The notes beneath the pieces are model-generated. The model had not been told where the DNA came from and ran no database searches. It was given only the letters and a program-made list of their open reading frames with translations. The position numbers were made by a program, and so were the translations under genes. Below, piece by piece: positions 42,469-50,612 of a DNA stretch of 64,000 nucleotides (its first letter is position 1; each line of letters begins with the position of its first letter). The stretch lies in the NCBI GenBank assembly GCA_025757845.1, contig CP107211.1:2418001-2482000 (forward strand), given 5' to 3'. The stretch comes from Oscillospiraceae bacterium (lineage in GTDB: Bacteria; Bacillota; Clostridia; Oscillospirales; Ruminococcaceae).

Positions 42469-42503
42469 CGCTTTATTCTCCTTTGTGTTTTTGGTCTGGC
42501 CCT

Positions 42504-42532
42504 ATTGTATCATTCACCGTTCCAAAACACAA
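42504..42532 (-). promoter_or_regulatory. Promoter of the M16C peptidase
   Basis: On the minus strand: TTGTGT, a 17-nt spacer and TACAAT. Confidence 0.7.
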
Positions 42533-42556
42533 TTGCCGGTTTGTAAACAATAACCC

Positions 42557-42593
42557 AAAAAGGCTCCCCTGTGCATGCACAGAGGAGCCTTTT
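42557..42593 (-). terminator. Terminator of the MFS gene
   Basis: AAGGCTCC..TGTGC pairs with GCACAG.GGAGCCTT, with T-runs on both sides. Confidence 0.8.
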
Positions 42594-42606
42594 GAAAAAA
42601 CGTGTG

Positions 42607-43863
42607 TTACACCTGCTTGGCGTGTTCCGTCCGGCACGACACCCGGAACAGCACAAAGCCGATGACGAACAGCACCGCGATGCTGCCCACACCCACGTTG
42701 GCACTGCCGGTGAGCTGGCTGCCCACACTGACGATCATGGTGCCCAGGAAGGATGCCCCCTTGCCGCAGATGTCGAACAGGCCGAAGTATTCGCCGGATT
42801 TTTCCGCCGGGATGATCTTGGCAAAGTGGCTGCGGCTCAGTGCCTGCACACCGCCCTGGAACATCCCCACCAGCACGGCCAGCACCCAGAACTGCCACTG
42901 CTGGGTGAGGAAGAAAGCAAACACCGCAATGCCAGTATAGGCCGCGATGCACACCGGGATCAACTGGCTGGAGGGGTATTTTGCGCTCAGCCGGCCGAAG
43001 ATCAGCGCCGAGGGAAAGGCCACGATCTGGGTGACCAGCAGCGCCAGCAGCAGGCCGGTGGTGTCCAGCCCCAGGGCCGTGCCGTAAGCCGTGGCCATAT
43101 CAATGATGGTGTACACGCCGTCGATGTAGCAGAAGAACGCCAGCAGGAACCAGAACACCTGCTTGTCCTCATAGAGGTGCTTCAGGGTGTGGCCGATGCG
43201 CACAAAACTCTGCCGGATGGCGTGCTGCTCCACCTCCACATAGTTGACCTGCCGGTAGCGCCGGAGCAGCGGCAGGGTGGTGCCCAGCCACCACACAGCC
43301 GTGATGAACAGTGCAATGGTCAGGGCGGTCATCTGGCTCATGCCGATGGCCCCGCTGCCCAGCACCAGCGCCAGACACACCACAAAGGGCACACAGCTGC
43401 CGATGTAGCCCCAGGCATAGCCGCGGGAGGACACCATGTCCATCCGCTCCGGGGTGGTCACATCGCCCAGCATGGAGTCATAAAACACCAGACTGCCCGA
43501 AAAGCCGATCTTGGCCACAATGAAGATGACCAGGAACGGCAGCCAGGTGCGGGCCGCGCCCATGGCACAGCAGCCCAGCACACCCACGAACAGGCAGAGC
43601 ATGAAGATGGGCTTTTTGAAATTCTTGGTATCGGCCAGCGTGCCCAGAATGGGCCCCAGCACGGCGGTGATCACCGTGACCACCGAGCTTGCATAGCCCC
43701 AGTAGGCCAGATAGTTCACCTTGCTCACGCCGCCGGCCTCCGCCAGCGCATTGAAAAAGATGGGCACCAGCGTAGCGATCATCAGCACAAAAGCCGAGTT
43801 GCCCACATCGTACAGGATCCACGCACGCTCCAGCGGCGTGACCTTAAATTTTTTCTTTTGCAT
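42607..43863 (-). CDS. MFS transporter, UMF1/Atg22-like
   Basis: The 418-residue protein has about 12 membrane segments. The start ERAWILYDVGNSAFVLMI and the TTPERMDMVSSRGYAWGYIG loop are typical of the UMF1 (vacuole effluxer Atg22-like) branch of MFS. Substrate unknown; amino acids are a possibility by analogy. The ATG at 43863 is set by AGAGGAAC and the first helix. It is 91 nt downstream of the PLC-like gene and probably cotranscribed. Confidence 0.87.
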   Translation of the reverse strand: MQKKKFKVTPLERAWILYDVGNSAFVLMIATLVPIFFNALAEAGGVSKVNYLAYWGYASSVVTVITAVLGPILGTLADTKNFKKPIFMLCLFVGVLGCCAMGAARTWLPFLVIFIVAKIGFSGSLVFYDSMLGDVTTPERMDMVSSRGYAWGYIGSCVPFVVCLALVLGSGAIGMSQMTALTIALFITAVWWLGTTLPLLRRYRQVNYVEVEQHAIRQSFVRIGHTLKHLYEDKQVFWFLLAFFCYIDGVYTIIDMATAYGTALGLDTTGLLLALLVTQIVAFPSALIFGRLSAKYPSSQLIPVCIAAYTGIAVFAFFLTQQWQFWVLAVLVGMFQGGVQALSRSHFAKIIPAEKSGEYFGLFDICGKGASFLGTMIVSVGSQLTGSANVGVGSIAVLFVIGFVLFRVSCRTEHAKQV

Positions 43864-43954
43864 TCTTGTTCCTCTCGCATCGCCGTGCGGTGCACTCTCT
43901 TTTCCCAGTTGTCTGAACGGCAGGAAGTTTCTCTGACCTCCTGCTGGCCGCCCC

Positions 43955-44752
43955 TCAGAATTCCCCGAAGGTGTGGTCATAGGCCTTGTCCAGCGGGGTG
44001 TCCGTGTCCAGCGTTTCCGCATAGGCTTCGATCAGCCGCACCGCCAGCGGAATGGCCTGCTGGTACAGGGCATCCAGTTTCTCATTGCTCTCGGTGCACT
44101 GCGGGTTGGGCTGCGGGTTGGCCACAAGGCCGTGGAGCACGTCGTACTTGCCCACTGCCTTCATGCCGGTGAGCACCACCCAGCGCTTGACCGCGCCGGA
44201 GGGCTGCAGCAGCCGGTGCATCGCGATCATCCCCTTGAGGGCGTCCAGCACCTGCAGGCCGGTCAGGCCCTCGTAGAAGGGCGCGATGACCCGGGCATTT
44301 TCCGCCGTGGGCCGGATATGGCTGGCCGTGAAGAAGCTCTTCGGGTCATGGCCGTCCCGGCGCAGCAGCATGTCGTCGAACTCGGTCTCGATTTCGCAGT
44401 GGCTCACTCCGCTCTGGCGGGTGTAGGCCTCCACATAGGGGTGACAGGTGCTGTCCAGCGCAAAATGACACACGAACCCCAGCGCATAGGCCAGCGCGGC
44501 GTCCCGGTCCTTTGCCTGTCGCACCACGCCCCGGGCGCGCTCAAAGAACACCCGGCCCGGCTGCTCGTGCATGGCGTTGCCCAGGGCACTCACGGGGTTG
44601 GACTTGGCTGCATGATAGTAGAACAGCAGATCCGGCCCGTGCAGGCCCACGTCGAACAGGGCCCGGTTTTTTCCGATCTGATCCTGCAGGGCTGCGGGCA
44701 GCTGCTGCAGAACATCCGCGCCGAAGCGGCGGTGCGCATAAGTTGACGGCAT
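43955..44752 (-). CDS. Zinc-dependent phospholipase C-like protein
   Basis: The 265-residue helical protein resembles the zinc-dependent PLC/S1-P1 nuclease-type fold. Probable metal ligands lie in TYAHRRFG, HGPDLLFYYH, HFALDSTCHPYVE and SHCEIETEFDD. There is no signal peptide, unlike toxic secreted PLC, so the role is probably intracellular and the substrate is unknown. AGGAGGGGAT precedes the ATG at 44752. Cotranscribed with the MFS gene. Confidence 0.8.
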   Translation of the reverse strand: MPSTYAHRRFGADVLQQLPAALQDQIGKNRALFDVGLHGPDLLFYYHAAKSNPVSALGNAMHEQPGRVFFERARGVVRQAKDRDAALAYALGFVCHFALDSTCHPYVEAYTRQSGVSHCEIETEFDDMLLRRDGHDPKSFFTASHIRPTAENARVIAPFYEGLTGLQVLDALKGMIAMHRLLQPSGAVKRWVVLTGMKAVGKYDVLHGLVANPQPNPQCTESNEKLDALYQQAIPLAVRLIEAYAETLDTDTPLDKAYDHTFGEF

Positions 44753-44920
44753 AAGATCCCCTCCTGTTTCCGTCGAGCGCAGTGCGCTCATAGTTTCAGT
44801 ATAGCAGAAAGTTTCCCGACCTTCTACCCTTTTGTGTCTGATTTCTGTAAAAATTTTGAATGATTCTTACTGCATTCTGCCGGGTCGTTTCTGAAAATAT
44901 GGGCTCTGCACGCAAAGCGC

Positions 44921-44953
44921 AAAAAAGCACAGCCGTTCTCAGAACAGCTGTGC
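44921..44953 (-). terminator. Terminator of gpsA
   Basis: GCACAGC and GCTGTGC pair, with a further inner helix (GTTCT/AGAAC), followed by six T residues on the minus strand. Confidence 0.85.
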
Positions 44954-44970
44954 CTTTCCGGTATCAATTC

Positions 44971-46005
44971 TTATAGGTTCTCGTAGCCCTGGGGCATCTC
45001 GTTCTTGCGGTTGCGGTCCATCAGGGTGCGGAGTGCGTCGCTGGCGCTCATACCCTCCTTGACGATGGCGTTCACCGTCTGCACGATGGGCATTTCCACG
45101 TTGTACTTGGCGGCAAGCTCCATGGCGGCGGGCAGGGCGTTGATGCCCTCCACCACCATGCCCACTTCCTTCACGGCCTGCTCCGGGCTCTCGCCCTTGC
45201 CGATGAGGATGCCGGCGCGGTTGTTGCGGCTGTGCATGCTGGTGGCCGTCACGATCAGGTCCCCGATGCCGGCCAGGCCCGCAAAGGTGTGGATGTTGCA
45301 GCCCATGGCCACGCCCAGGCGGGCGATCTCGGCAATGCCGCGGGTGATCAGGGCCGCGCGGGCGTTGTCGCCGTAGCCAAGGCCGGTGGAGATGCCCACG
45401 CCCAGGGCGATCACGTTCTTCAGGGCACCGCTCAGCTCCACGCCCTTGATGTCGGGGTTGGTGTACACGCGCATGCAGGTGTTGCTGAACACATCCTGCA
45501 CAAAGCGGGCCGCCTCGTCATCCGGGCAGGCCGACACAATGGTGGTGGGCAGGTCCAGCGCCACTTCCTCGGCGTGCGTGGGGCCGCTCAGGGCCACCAA
45601 CCTGCAGTTTTTGGGGCCGCCGTCCCTGTTCAGCTCGTCGGCGATCACCTCGGTCATGGTATATAAGGTATCCGGCTCCATGCCCTTGGCCACATCCACA
45701 AGGATCTGACCGTCCGGGATATAGGGCCGTGCCTTGGCGGTGGTGCCCCGCACGAACACCGACGGCACTGCAAACAGCAGCACATCCTTGCCGGTGCACA
45801 CTTCCTCGATGCTCTTGGTGAACTGCAGCTCGGCCGGGATCTTCATGCCCGGCAGGTTGGGGTGCACCCGTGTAGTGGAGAGGTTGTCCACCTCCGCCTC
45901 AATGGCCGACCACACCTGTACTTCGTTGCCGCTGACGGTCAGCATCCGCGCCAGCGCCATGCCCCAGGTACCTGCACCCAGAACGCCAATCTTCCGTTTC
46001 GTCAC
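44971..46005 (-). CDS. gpsA: Glycerol-3-phosphate dehydrogenase (NAD(P)+)
   Basis: The 344-residue enzyme reduces dihydroxyacetone phosphate to sn-glycerol-3-phosphate for phospholipid synthesis. The N-terminal dinucleotide motif is GAGTWG, the catalytic lysine lies in SGALKNVIAL, and NARAALITRG is the substrate motif. GTG at 46005 is chosen because GGAGG lies 8 nt before it; a further in-frame GTG at 46026 lacks an RBS. Own promoter at 46092-46120. Confidence 0.93.
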   Translation of the reverse strand: MTKRKIGVLGAGTWGMALARMLTVSGNEVQVWSAIEAEVDNLSTTRVHPNLPGMKIPAELQFTKSIEEVCTGKDVLLFAVPSVFVRGTTAKARPYIPDGQILVDVAKGMEPDTLYTMTEVIADELNRDGGPKNCRLVALSGPTHAEEVALDLPTTIVSACPDDEAARFVQDVFSNTCMRVYTNPDIKGVELSGALKNVIALGVGISTGLGYGDNARAALITRGIAEIARLGVAMGCNIHTFAGLAGIGDLIVTATSMHSRNNRAGILIGKGESPEQAVKEVGMVVEGINALPAAMELAAKYNVEMPIVQTVNAIVKEGMSASDALRTLMDRNRKNEMPQGYENL

Positions 46006-46091
46006 GTTTGTGTCCTCCGTTTGCACCGGCAGCCGGGCCGCCGGTGAATTTGCGCGGCACCGGCAAACCCGGTGTGCACGTTGTTATGCCC

Positions 46092-46120
46092 ATTGTACAC
46101 GAAAGCGCCTGCCGCGTCAA
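46092..46120 (-). promoter_or_regulatory. Promoter of gpsA
   Basis: On the minus strand: TTGACG, a 17-nt spacer and TACAAT. Confidence 0.8.
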
Positions 46121-46262
46121 CCGGCTTGCCGCATTGCACAAAGTTCCCGCAGCGGCTGGGACGTTTTTGTTCACAATACGCGATTTTTGCAAACCATTTG
46201 CACCGCCGGACGTTTCATGTTATAGTATTCTGGTAGGTTTTGTAGGAATTTCCGCAAACCCC

Positions 46263-46293
46263 TTGACTTTGAGTATACTCGAAGTTGTATAAT
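46263..46293 (+). promoter_or_regulatory. Promoter of the amino-acid ABC operon with palindrome in the spacer
   Basis: TTGACT (46263-46268) and TATAAT (46288-46293) are separated by 19 nt. The perfect palindrome GAGTATACTC (46271-46280), flanked by TTT and GAA, fills the spacer and looks like a repressor site. Confidence 0.6.
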
Positions 46294-46340
46294 ACATTCA
46301 CCGCTGTTTTCTGAGAGTATTTGAGGTACTGTGATCGTTC

Positions 46341-47024
46341 ATGTTTGAAGCACTTTTATCCAACCGCACGGTCAGCGTGCTGGTGGAGGCCCTGCCCCGC
46401 ATCCTGACGGCCGGCCTTACCATGACCATCCCGCTGACGCTGGTGTCCTTCTTTTTTGCCATGATCATCGCGGTGGTGGTGGCACTGGTGCAGTACGCCA
46501 ATGTGCCGGTGCTGCGGCAGATCGCCCGGTTCTACATCTGGGTCATCCGCGGCACACCGCTGCTGGTGCAGCTGTTCATCATCTTTTACGGCCTGCCCAG
46601 CCTGGGCATCATGCTGGACGCCTTCCCCGCCGCCGTCATCGCCTTTGCCTTCAATGAGGGTGCCTACTGCGCCGAGACCATGCGCGGCGCGCTGGAAAGC
46701 GTGCCCCAGGGCCAGCTGGAAGCCGGTTACTGCGTAGGCATGAGCTGGGTGCAGATCATGCGCCGCATCGTGCTGCCGCAGGCTTTGCGCACCGCCGTGC
46801 CCGCCCTGTCCAACTCCCTCATCGGCATGATCAAGGACACCTCGCTGGCGTCCAACATCACGGTGGCCGAACTGTTCATGGCCGGTCAGCGCGTGGCGGC
46901 CCGCACCTACATCTTCCTGCCCATCTACTGTGAGGTGGCGGTGGTGTACCTGCTGTTCTGCACGGTCATCACCAAACTGCAGGCTGTGCTGGAGCACCGG
47001 CTCAACGCCCGGGGCTTCCAGTAA
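46341..47024 (+). CDS. Amino-acid ABC transporter permease
   Basis: The 227-residue HisM/TcyL-type permease has about five membrane segments; RGTPLLVQLFIIFYGLP and the EAGYCVGMSWVQIMRRIVLPQA loop contact the ATPase. The closest remembered relatives are cystine or polar-amino-acid importers. It heads the operon permease-ATPase-binding protein. Likely under the GAGTATACTC palindrome. Confidence 0.9.
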   Translation: MFEALLSNRTVSVLVEALPRILTAGLTMTIPLTLVSFFFAMIIAVVVALVQYANVPVLRQIARFYIWVIRGTPLLVQLFIIFYGLPSLGIMLDAFPAAVIAFAFNEGAYCAETMRGALESVPQGQLEAGYCVGMSWVQIMRRIVLPQALRTAVPALSNSLIGMIKDTSLASNITVAELFMAGQRVAARTYIFLPIYCEVAVVYLLFCTVITKLQAVLEHRLNARGFQ

Positions 47025-47042
47025 GAAAGGAGTGTGGAACCC

Positions 47043-47837
47043 ATGGCAATGATGGAGATCCGGAACGTCCACAAGACCTTCCGCACCTACGCAAAAGCCG
47101 GTCTGCGCCCCGGTGCACACAAGGTGGTCAGCGAGCTGCCGGTGCTGCAGGGGGTGGACCTGACCGTGGAAAAGGGCGATGTGGTGGCCATTCTGGGCCC
47201 TTCTGGCTCCGGCAAGACCACCCTGCTGCGCTGCCTGAACTTTCTGGAGACCGCCGACGCAGGCCAGCTGGTGCTGGACGGCGAGACCTTTGACCTGGCC
47301 CATGCAGGCCGGGCCGACATCGCCCGGCTGCGCAAAAAGACGGCCTTTGTGTTCCAGAACTACAACCTGTTCCGGAACAAGACCGCCCTGCAGAACGTGA
47401 CCGAGGGACTCATCGTGGCCCGCAGGATGCCCCGGGAGCAGGCCGACGCCATCGGCCGCCGCATGCTGGAAAAGGTGGGTCTGGCCGACCGGGCCGACTA
47501 CTACCCCCGCCAGCTCTCCGGCGGTCAGCAGCAGCGCGTAGCCATTGCCCGTGCCCTGGCCACCGACCCGGAGATCATCTATTTCGACGAGCCCACCAGT
47601 GCGCTGGACCCGGAGCTGACCGGCGAGGTGCTGAGCGTGATGCGCCAGCTGGCCGAAGAGGGCATGACCATGCTGGTGGTGACCCACGAGATGGGCTTTG
47701 CCCGCAACGTTTCCTCCAAGACGGTGTTCATGGAGAACGGCGTGGTGGTGGAGCAGGCTCCCTCCCGCGAATTCTTTGCCGACCCGAAGGAGGAGCGCAC
47801 CCGGGCCTTTTTGCAAAAGATCGCCCACACGGAGTGA
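47043..47837 (+). CDS. Amino-acid ABC transporter ATP-binding protein
   Basis: The 264-residue GlnQ/TcyN-type ATPase has Walker A GPSGSGKT (residues 52-59), signature LSGGQQQR, Walker B IIYFDEPTSALDP and the H-loop VTHEM. ATG at 47043 is preferred over an in-frame GTG at 47034, which sits only 2 nt from the GGAG. Second gene of the importer. Confidence 0.92.
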   Translation: MAMMEIRNVHKTFRTYAKAGLRPGAHKVVSELPVLQGVDLTVEKGDVVAILGPSGSGKTTLLRCLNFLETADAGQLVLDGETFDLAHAGRADIARLRKKTAFVFQNYNLFRNKTALQNVTEGLIVARRMPREQADAIGRRMLEKVGLADRADYYPRQLSGGQQQRVAIARALATDPEIIYFDEPTSALDPELTGEVLSVMRQLAEEGMTMLVVTHEMGFARNVSSKTVFMENGVVVEQAPSREFFADPKEERTRAFLQKIAHTE

Positions 47838-47845
47838 TATACGGT

Positions 47846-48073
47846 CATCGGGGAGCTTCCTCCTCGGACACGAATACGGGTTGCGGCTCCCAGCGCATGC
47901 GGCGGCCCTTGAGCGAGCCTTGCATTCTGCTGGCCGCTGTCCCAACAGCAACTCCCTGTTTCCGCCGCTGGCGGCGGTCGTTGCCGTTGCAGGCCATTCC
48001 ATCGCCCGCCCTATTGCCCTACGGGCAACAAGGTCCCACCCCAGCGGACGGTCCTCGGAGAAACTCCCCGATG
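47846..48073. mobile_element. MITE-like element of 228 bp inside the amino-acid ABC operon
   Basis: Ends are the inverted repeats CATCGGGGAG and CTCCCCGATG, with imperfect complementarity for about 15 more bp. The interior holds several GC-rich hairpins (CCGCCG/CGGCGG; GCCCT/AGGGC). No protein is encoded. It sits between the ATPase and binding-protein genes, 9 nt after the ATPase stop. It differs in end sequence from the other repeats in the window. Confidence 0.6.
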
Positions 48074-48111
48074 GCCGCCTAGACAAACATTTTAACTGAA
48101 AGGATATTTCT

Positions 48112-48966
48112 ATGAAACGCAGAACCTTTATTTCTCTGATGAGTTTGATGGCTGCCGCCGGTGTGCTGACCCTGGCAGGCTGCTCTTCCAATTCCGGCAG
48201 CAGCGCTGCCGCTTCCGGTGCGGCTTCTTCGGCTGCTTCCACCGGCGCTGCCGACCAGCTGGCCGCCATTCAGGCCAACGGCAAGCTGGTGGTGGCACTG
48301 GAAGGTGCATGGCAGCCCTGGAGCTACCACGACGAGAGCGACACCCTGGTGGGCTACGACGTGGAAGTCTCCCGCGCCATCGCCGAGAAGCTGGGCGTGG
48401 AGCCGGAGTATGTGGAAAGCGACTGGGACAGCCTGTTCGCCGGTCTGGACGCAGGCCGCTTTGACATCGTGTGCAACGGCGTCGAGGTGACCGACGAGCG
48501 CGCCAAGACCTACGACTTTACCGTGCCCTACGGCTACATCCACACCGCACTGGCCGTGCGCAAGGACAACGAGGACATCAAGAGCTTTGAGGACCTGAAG
48601 GGCAAGACCACTGCCAACAGCCTGGCTTCCACCTACATGGAGCTGGCCGAGAGCTATGGTGCCACCGTGCAGGGCATCGACACGCTGGAAGAGACCATCC
48701 AGCTGCTGACCGCCGGCCGCATCGACGCCACCCTGAACGCCGATGTGTCCTTCTACGACTACCTGAATGTGCATCCGGACGCCGACTTCAAGCTGGTGGC
48801 CCAGACCGAGGACGCTTCTCATGTGGCCATCCCGGTGCGCAAGGGCGACGACAGCGCTTCCCTGCTGGAAGCCATCAACACCGCCATTGACGAGCTGCGC
48901 GCCGACGGCACCCTGAAAGCTCTGGGCGAAAAATACTTTGGGCAGGATATTTCTTCGGAGGACTAA
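48112..48966 (+). CDS. Amino-acid ABC transporter substrate-binding lipoprotein
   Basis: The 284-residue family 3 solute-binding protein has a signal peptide with lipobox LAGC (C24), a Ser/Ala linker, and GAWQPWSYHDE, LVGYDVEVSRAIAEKLG and NGVEVTDERAKTYDF, the usual FliY/TcyA-type motifs, so cystine or another polar amino acid is the likely ligand. AAAGGA precedes the ATG. It is the last gene of the importer and is separated from the ATPase by the inserted repeat. Confidence 0.92.
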   Translation: MKRRTFISLMSLMAAAGVLTLAGCSSNSGSSAAASGAASSAASTGAADQLAAIQANGKLVVALEGAWQPWSYHDESDTLVGYDVEVSRAIAEKLGVEPEYVESDWDSLFAGLDAGRFDIVCNGVEVTDERAKTYDFTVPYGYIHTALAVRKDNEDIKSFEDLKGKTTANSLASTYMELAESYGATVQGIDTLEETIQLLTAGRIDATLNADVSFYDYLNVHPDADFKLVAQTEDASHVAIPVRKGDDSASLLEAINTAIDELRADGTLKALGEKYFGQDISSED

Positions 48967-49006
48967 GAAGCTCAGCCCTCTCCGTCTGCTCCCTTCGTTC
49001 CCATCC

Positions 49007-49033
49007 AGCTCCCCCGAAAGGGGGAGCTTTTTT
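49007..49033 (+). terminator. Terminator of the amino-acid ABC operon
   Basis: AGCTCCCCC pairs with GGGGGAGCT, with an AT-poor GAAA loop and six T residues. Confidence 0.88.
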
Positions 49034-49064
49034 GTTGCCTGCCATATTTTTTTGCGCCCCTCTA

Positions 49065-49098
49065 TTGACTTGTGCAATATTATATGTTATATAATATT
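49065..49098 (+). promoter_or_regulatory. Promoter and probable autoregulatory operator of the PadR gene
   Basis: TTGACT at 49065-49070; -10 is TATATA (17-nt spacer) or TATAAT at 49090-49095 (19 nt). A perfect 10-bp inverted repeat AATATTATAT / ATATAATATT (3-nt centre, 49076-49098) overlaps the -10, a typical position for a repressor dimer. Confidence 0.65.
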
Positions 49099-49135
49099 AT
49101 AGAAACAGGTCACATCGAAAGGAGGTTGTCCCCAC

Positions 49136-49453
49136 ATGAGTTTTCCCATCAGTGCCGCACTGCTGGATGCCATCGTGCTGTCTGTGGTGGCCCAGGAGCC
49201 GGAGGGCACCTATGGCTACCGCATTACCCAGCAGGTCACCCATACCCTGGAACTCAGCGAATCCACCCTGTACCCGGTGCTGCGGCGGCTTCAAAAGGAC
49301 CAGCTTCTGACGGTGTACGACGCACCAGTCAACGGCCGCAACCGACGCTATTACCAGATCACCGCTGCCGGGCGGCAGCAGCTTGCCGCCTATGCCCAGG
49401 AGTGGAGCCGCTACCGTTCTTCCATTGACACATTTTTCAGAGAGGTGGAATGA
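49136..49453 (+). CDS. PadR family transcriptional regulator
   Basis: The 105-residue winged-helix protein has YGYRITQQV, STLYPVLRRLQKDQLLTVY and NRRYYQITAAGRQQL, diagnostic of PadR. It probably represses its own operon through the palindrome at 49076-49098. AAAGGAGG precedes the ATG. Its stop is 3 nt before the HAAS-domain gene, with which it forms the common PadR-HAAS module. Confidence 0.92.
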   Translation: MSFPISAALLDAIVLSVVAQEPEGTYGYRITQQVTHTLELSESTLYPVLRRLQKDQLLTVYDAPVNGRNRRYYQITAAGRQQLAAYAQEWSRYRSSIDTFFREVE

Positions 49454-49456
49454 TCT

Positions 49457-50560
49457 ATGACCCGTACTGCATTTCTTGCTGCCCTGGAGCAGCTTTTAGC
49501 CCCTTTGCCGGAAGCTGAGCGCAAGGACGCTTTGAGCTATTACGAGGATTATCTGGATGCTGCCGGGCCGGAAAAGGAGGCCCAGGCCATAGCAGAGCTG
49601 GGCACGCCGGAGGAGGTAGCCCACAAGATCCTGGAGGAGCAGGCCCCGGCAGACCCCTCTGCCGCCCCGGCATCTCCTGCCCGCAAGGCGCATTCCCGCT
49701 GGCGTATGGTGCTGGGCGGCGGGCTGGCGGTGCTGGTGCTGGTTTGCTTTTTCTTCCAGCACTCCAAAGCTACCCCGGTGCAGCCGGTGGAGCCTGCGTC
49801 TCCGGCTGCAGACAGCAGCTCTGTCCCGGAAGAGAGCAACGGCACCCACCTCGCTGTCCCGGCCGATACCGTACCCCTTCCCATTCCCGCCGATGACCTT
49901 GGGGAAAGCACCCTGCAGATCCCCCTGGAAAAGCTGCGTACAGAGCTGGAGTTGGAGCTAGACTACGGCTCCGTGGTCTTTGTCACCGACCCGACCCTTA
50001 CCTCGGACATATACGCCACCTTCCAGTTCGACAACTTCCCCCATACCCCTCTCCAGCGCACCTCTGATGAATATGGGCACACCACCCTGGATTTTGAGAT
50101 GCCAGATAACTGGCAGGTGTCCCCCGATGCCCCGGAAGCCCTGCTTACCGTCACCCTCCCGGCAGACGCCCTCACCCGGTTGACCTTAGATCTGGAGGTT
50201 GGGGACGTCCATCTGGACGACCTGCAGCTGCAGAGCCTGAAGGTAGAGCTGGATAACGGCAGTCTGTATGCCGACGACCTGACCGTGACCCGGGACCTGG
50301 AAGCGGACATTTCCATCGGCGGATGCCTCATCCGCCAGCTTTCCGGCACAAAGCAGGCTAATATCAGTGCCTACCGCTCCATCCATCTGTGTCTGGACGG
50401 AGACCCTGCCGACTACACCATTGATGCCCGGACCGACAATGTTGTCCGCATCGGCAGCAAAAAATACGACAAACGCTATACCTCTACCGGTCCCAAGGGG
50501 GATCTGGACCTGTCTGCCACGGGCCTCATTGATCTGACCCCTCAGCACTCCCCTGCCTGA
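49457..50560 (+). CDS. HAAS-domain (DUF1700) membrane protein with extracellular DUF4097-like beta domain
   Basis: The 367-residue protein has an N-terminal HAAS helical domain (about 1-62, ending GTPEEVAHKILEE), a single membrane segment (about 82-101) and an outside beta-helical region (about 150-355) with repeated strand motifs (LTLDLEVGDVHLDDLQLQ). HAAS proteins are usual partners of PadR regulators and probably act as envelope stress sensors; the exact signal is unknown. Confidence 0.85.
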   Translation: MTRTAFLAALEQLLAPLPEAERKDALSYYEDYLDAAGPEKEAQAIAELGTPEEVAHKILEEQAPADPSAAPASPARKAHSRWRMVLGGGLAVLVLVCFFFQHSKATPVQPVEPASPAADSSSVPEESNGTHLAVPADTVPLPIPADDLGESTLQIPLEKLRTELELELDYGSVVFVTDPTLTSDIYATFQFDNFPHTPLQRTSDEYGHTTLDFEMPDNWQVSPDAPEALLTVTLPADALTRLTLDLEVGDVHLDDLQLQSLKVELDNGSLYADDLTVTRDLEADISIGGCLIRQLSGTKQANISAYRSIHLCLDGDPADYTIDARTDNVVRIGSKKYDKRYTSTGPKGDLDLSATGLIDLTPQHSPA

Positions 50561-50565
50561 CAGCA

Positions 50566-50610
50566 AAACGCCCTTCTCCCACGGCCTTGAGCCAGCGGAG
50601 AAGGGCGTTT
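50566..50610. terminator. Bidirectional terminator between HAAS gene and uvrC
   Basis: AAACGCCCTTCTCC pairs with GGAGAAGGGCGTTT between convergent genes. Confidence 0.8.
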
Positions 50611-50612
50611 AC

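Noticed and set aside
47834..48099. Short open frames within the 228-bp element
   Set aside because: Arg/Pro/Ala-rich frames without RBS or protein-like pattern; the inverted-repeat structure explains the segment better.
48967..49035. A further copy of the TIR repeat family after the amino-acid binding protein gene
   Set aside because: Only an AGCTCCCCC hairpin like the internal one of copy B is present; the CCCTCTCAG ends are missing, so it is called a terminator.
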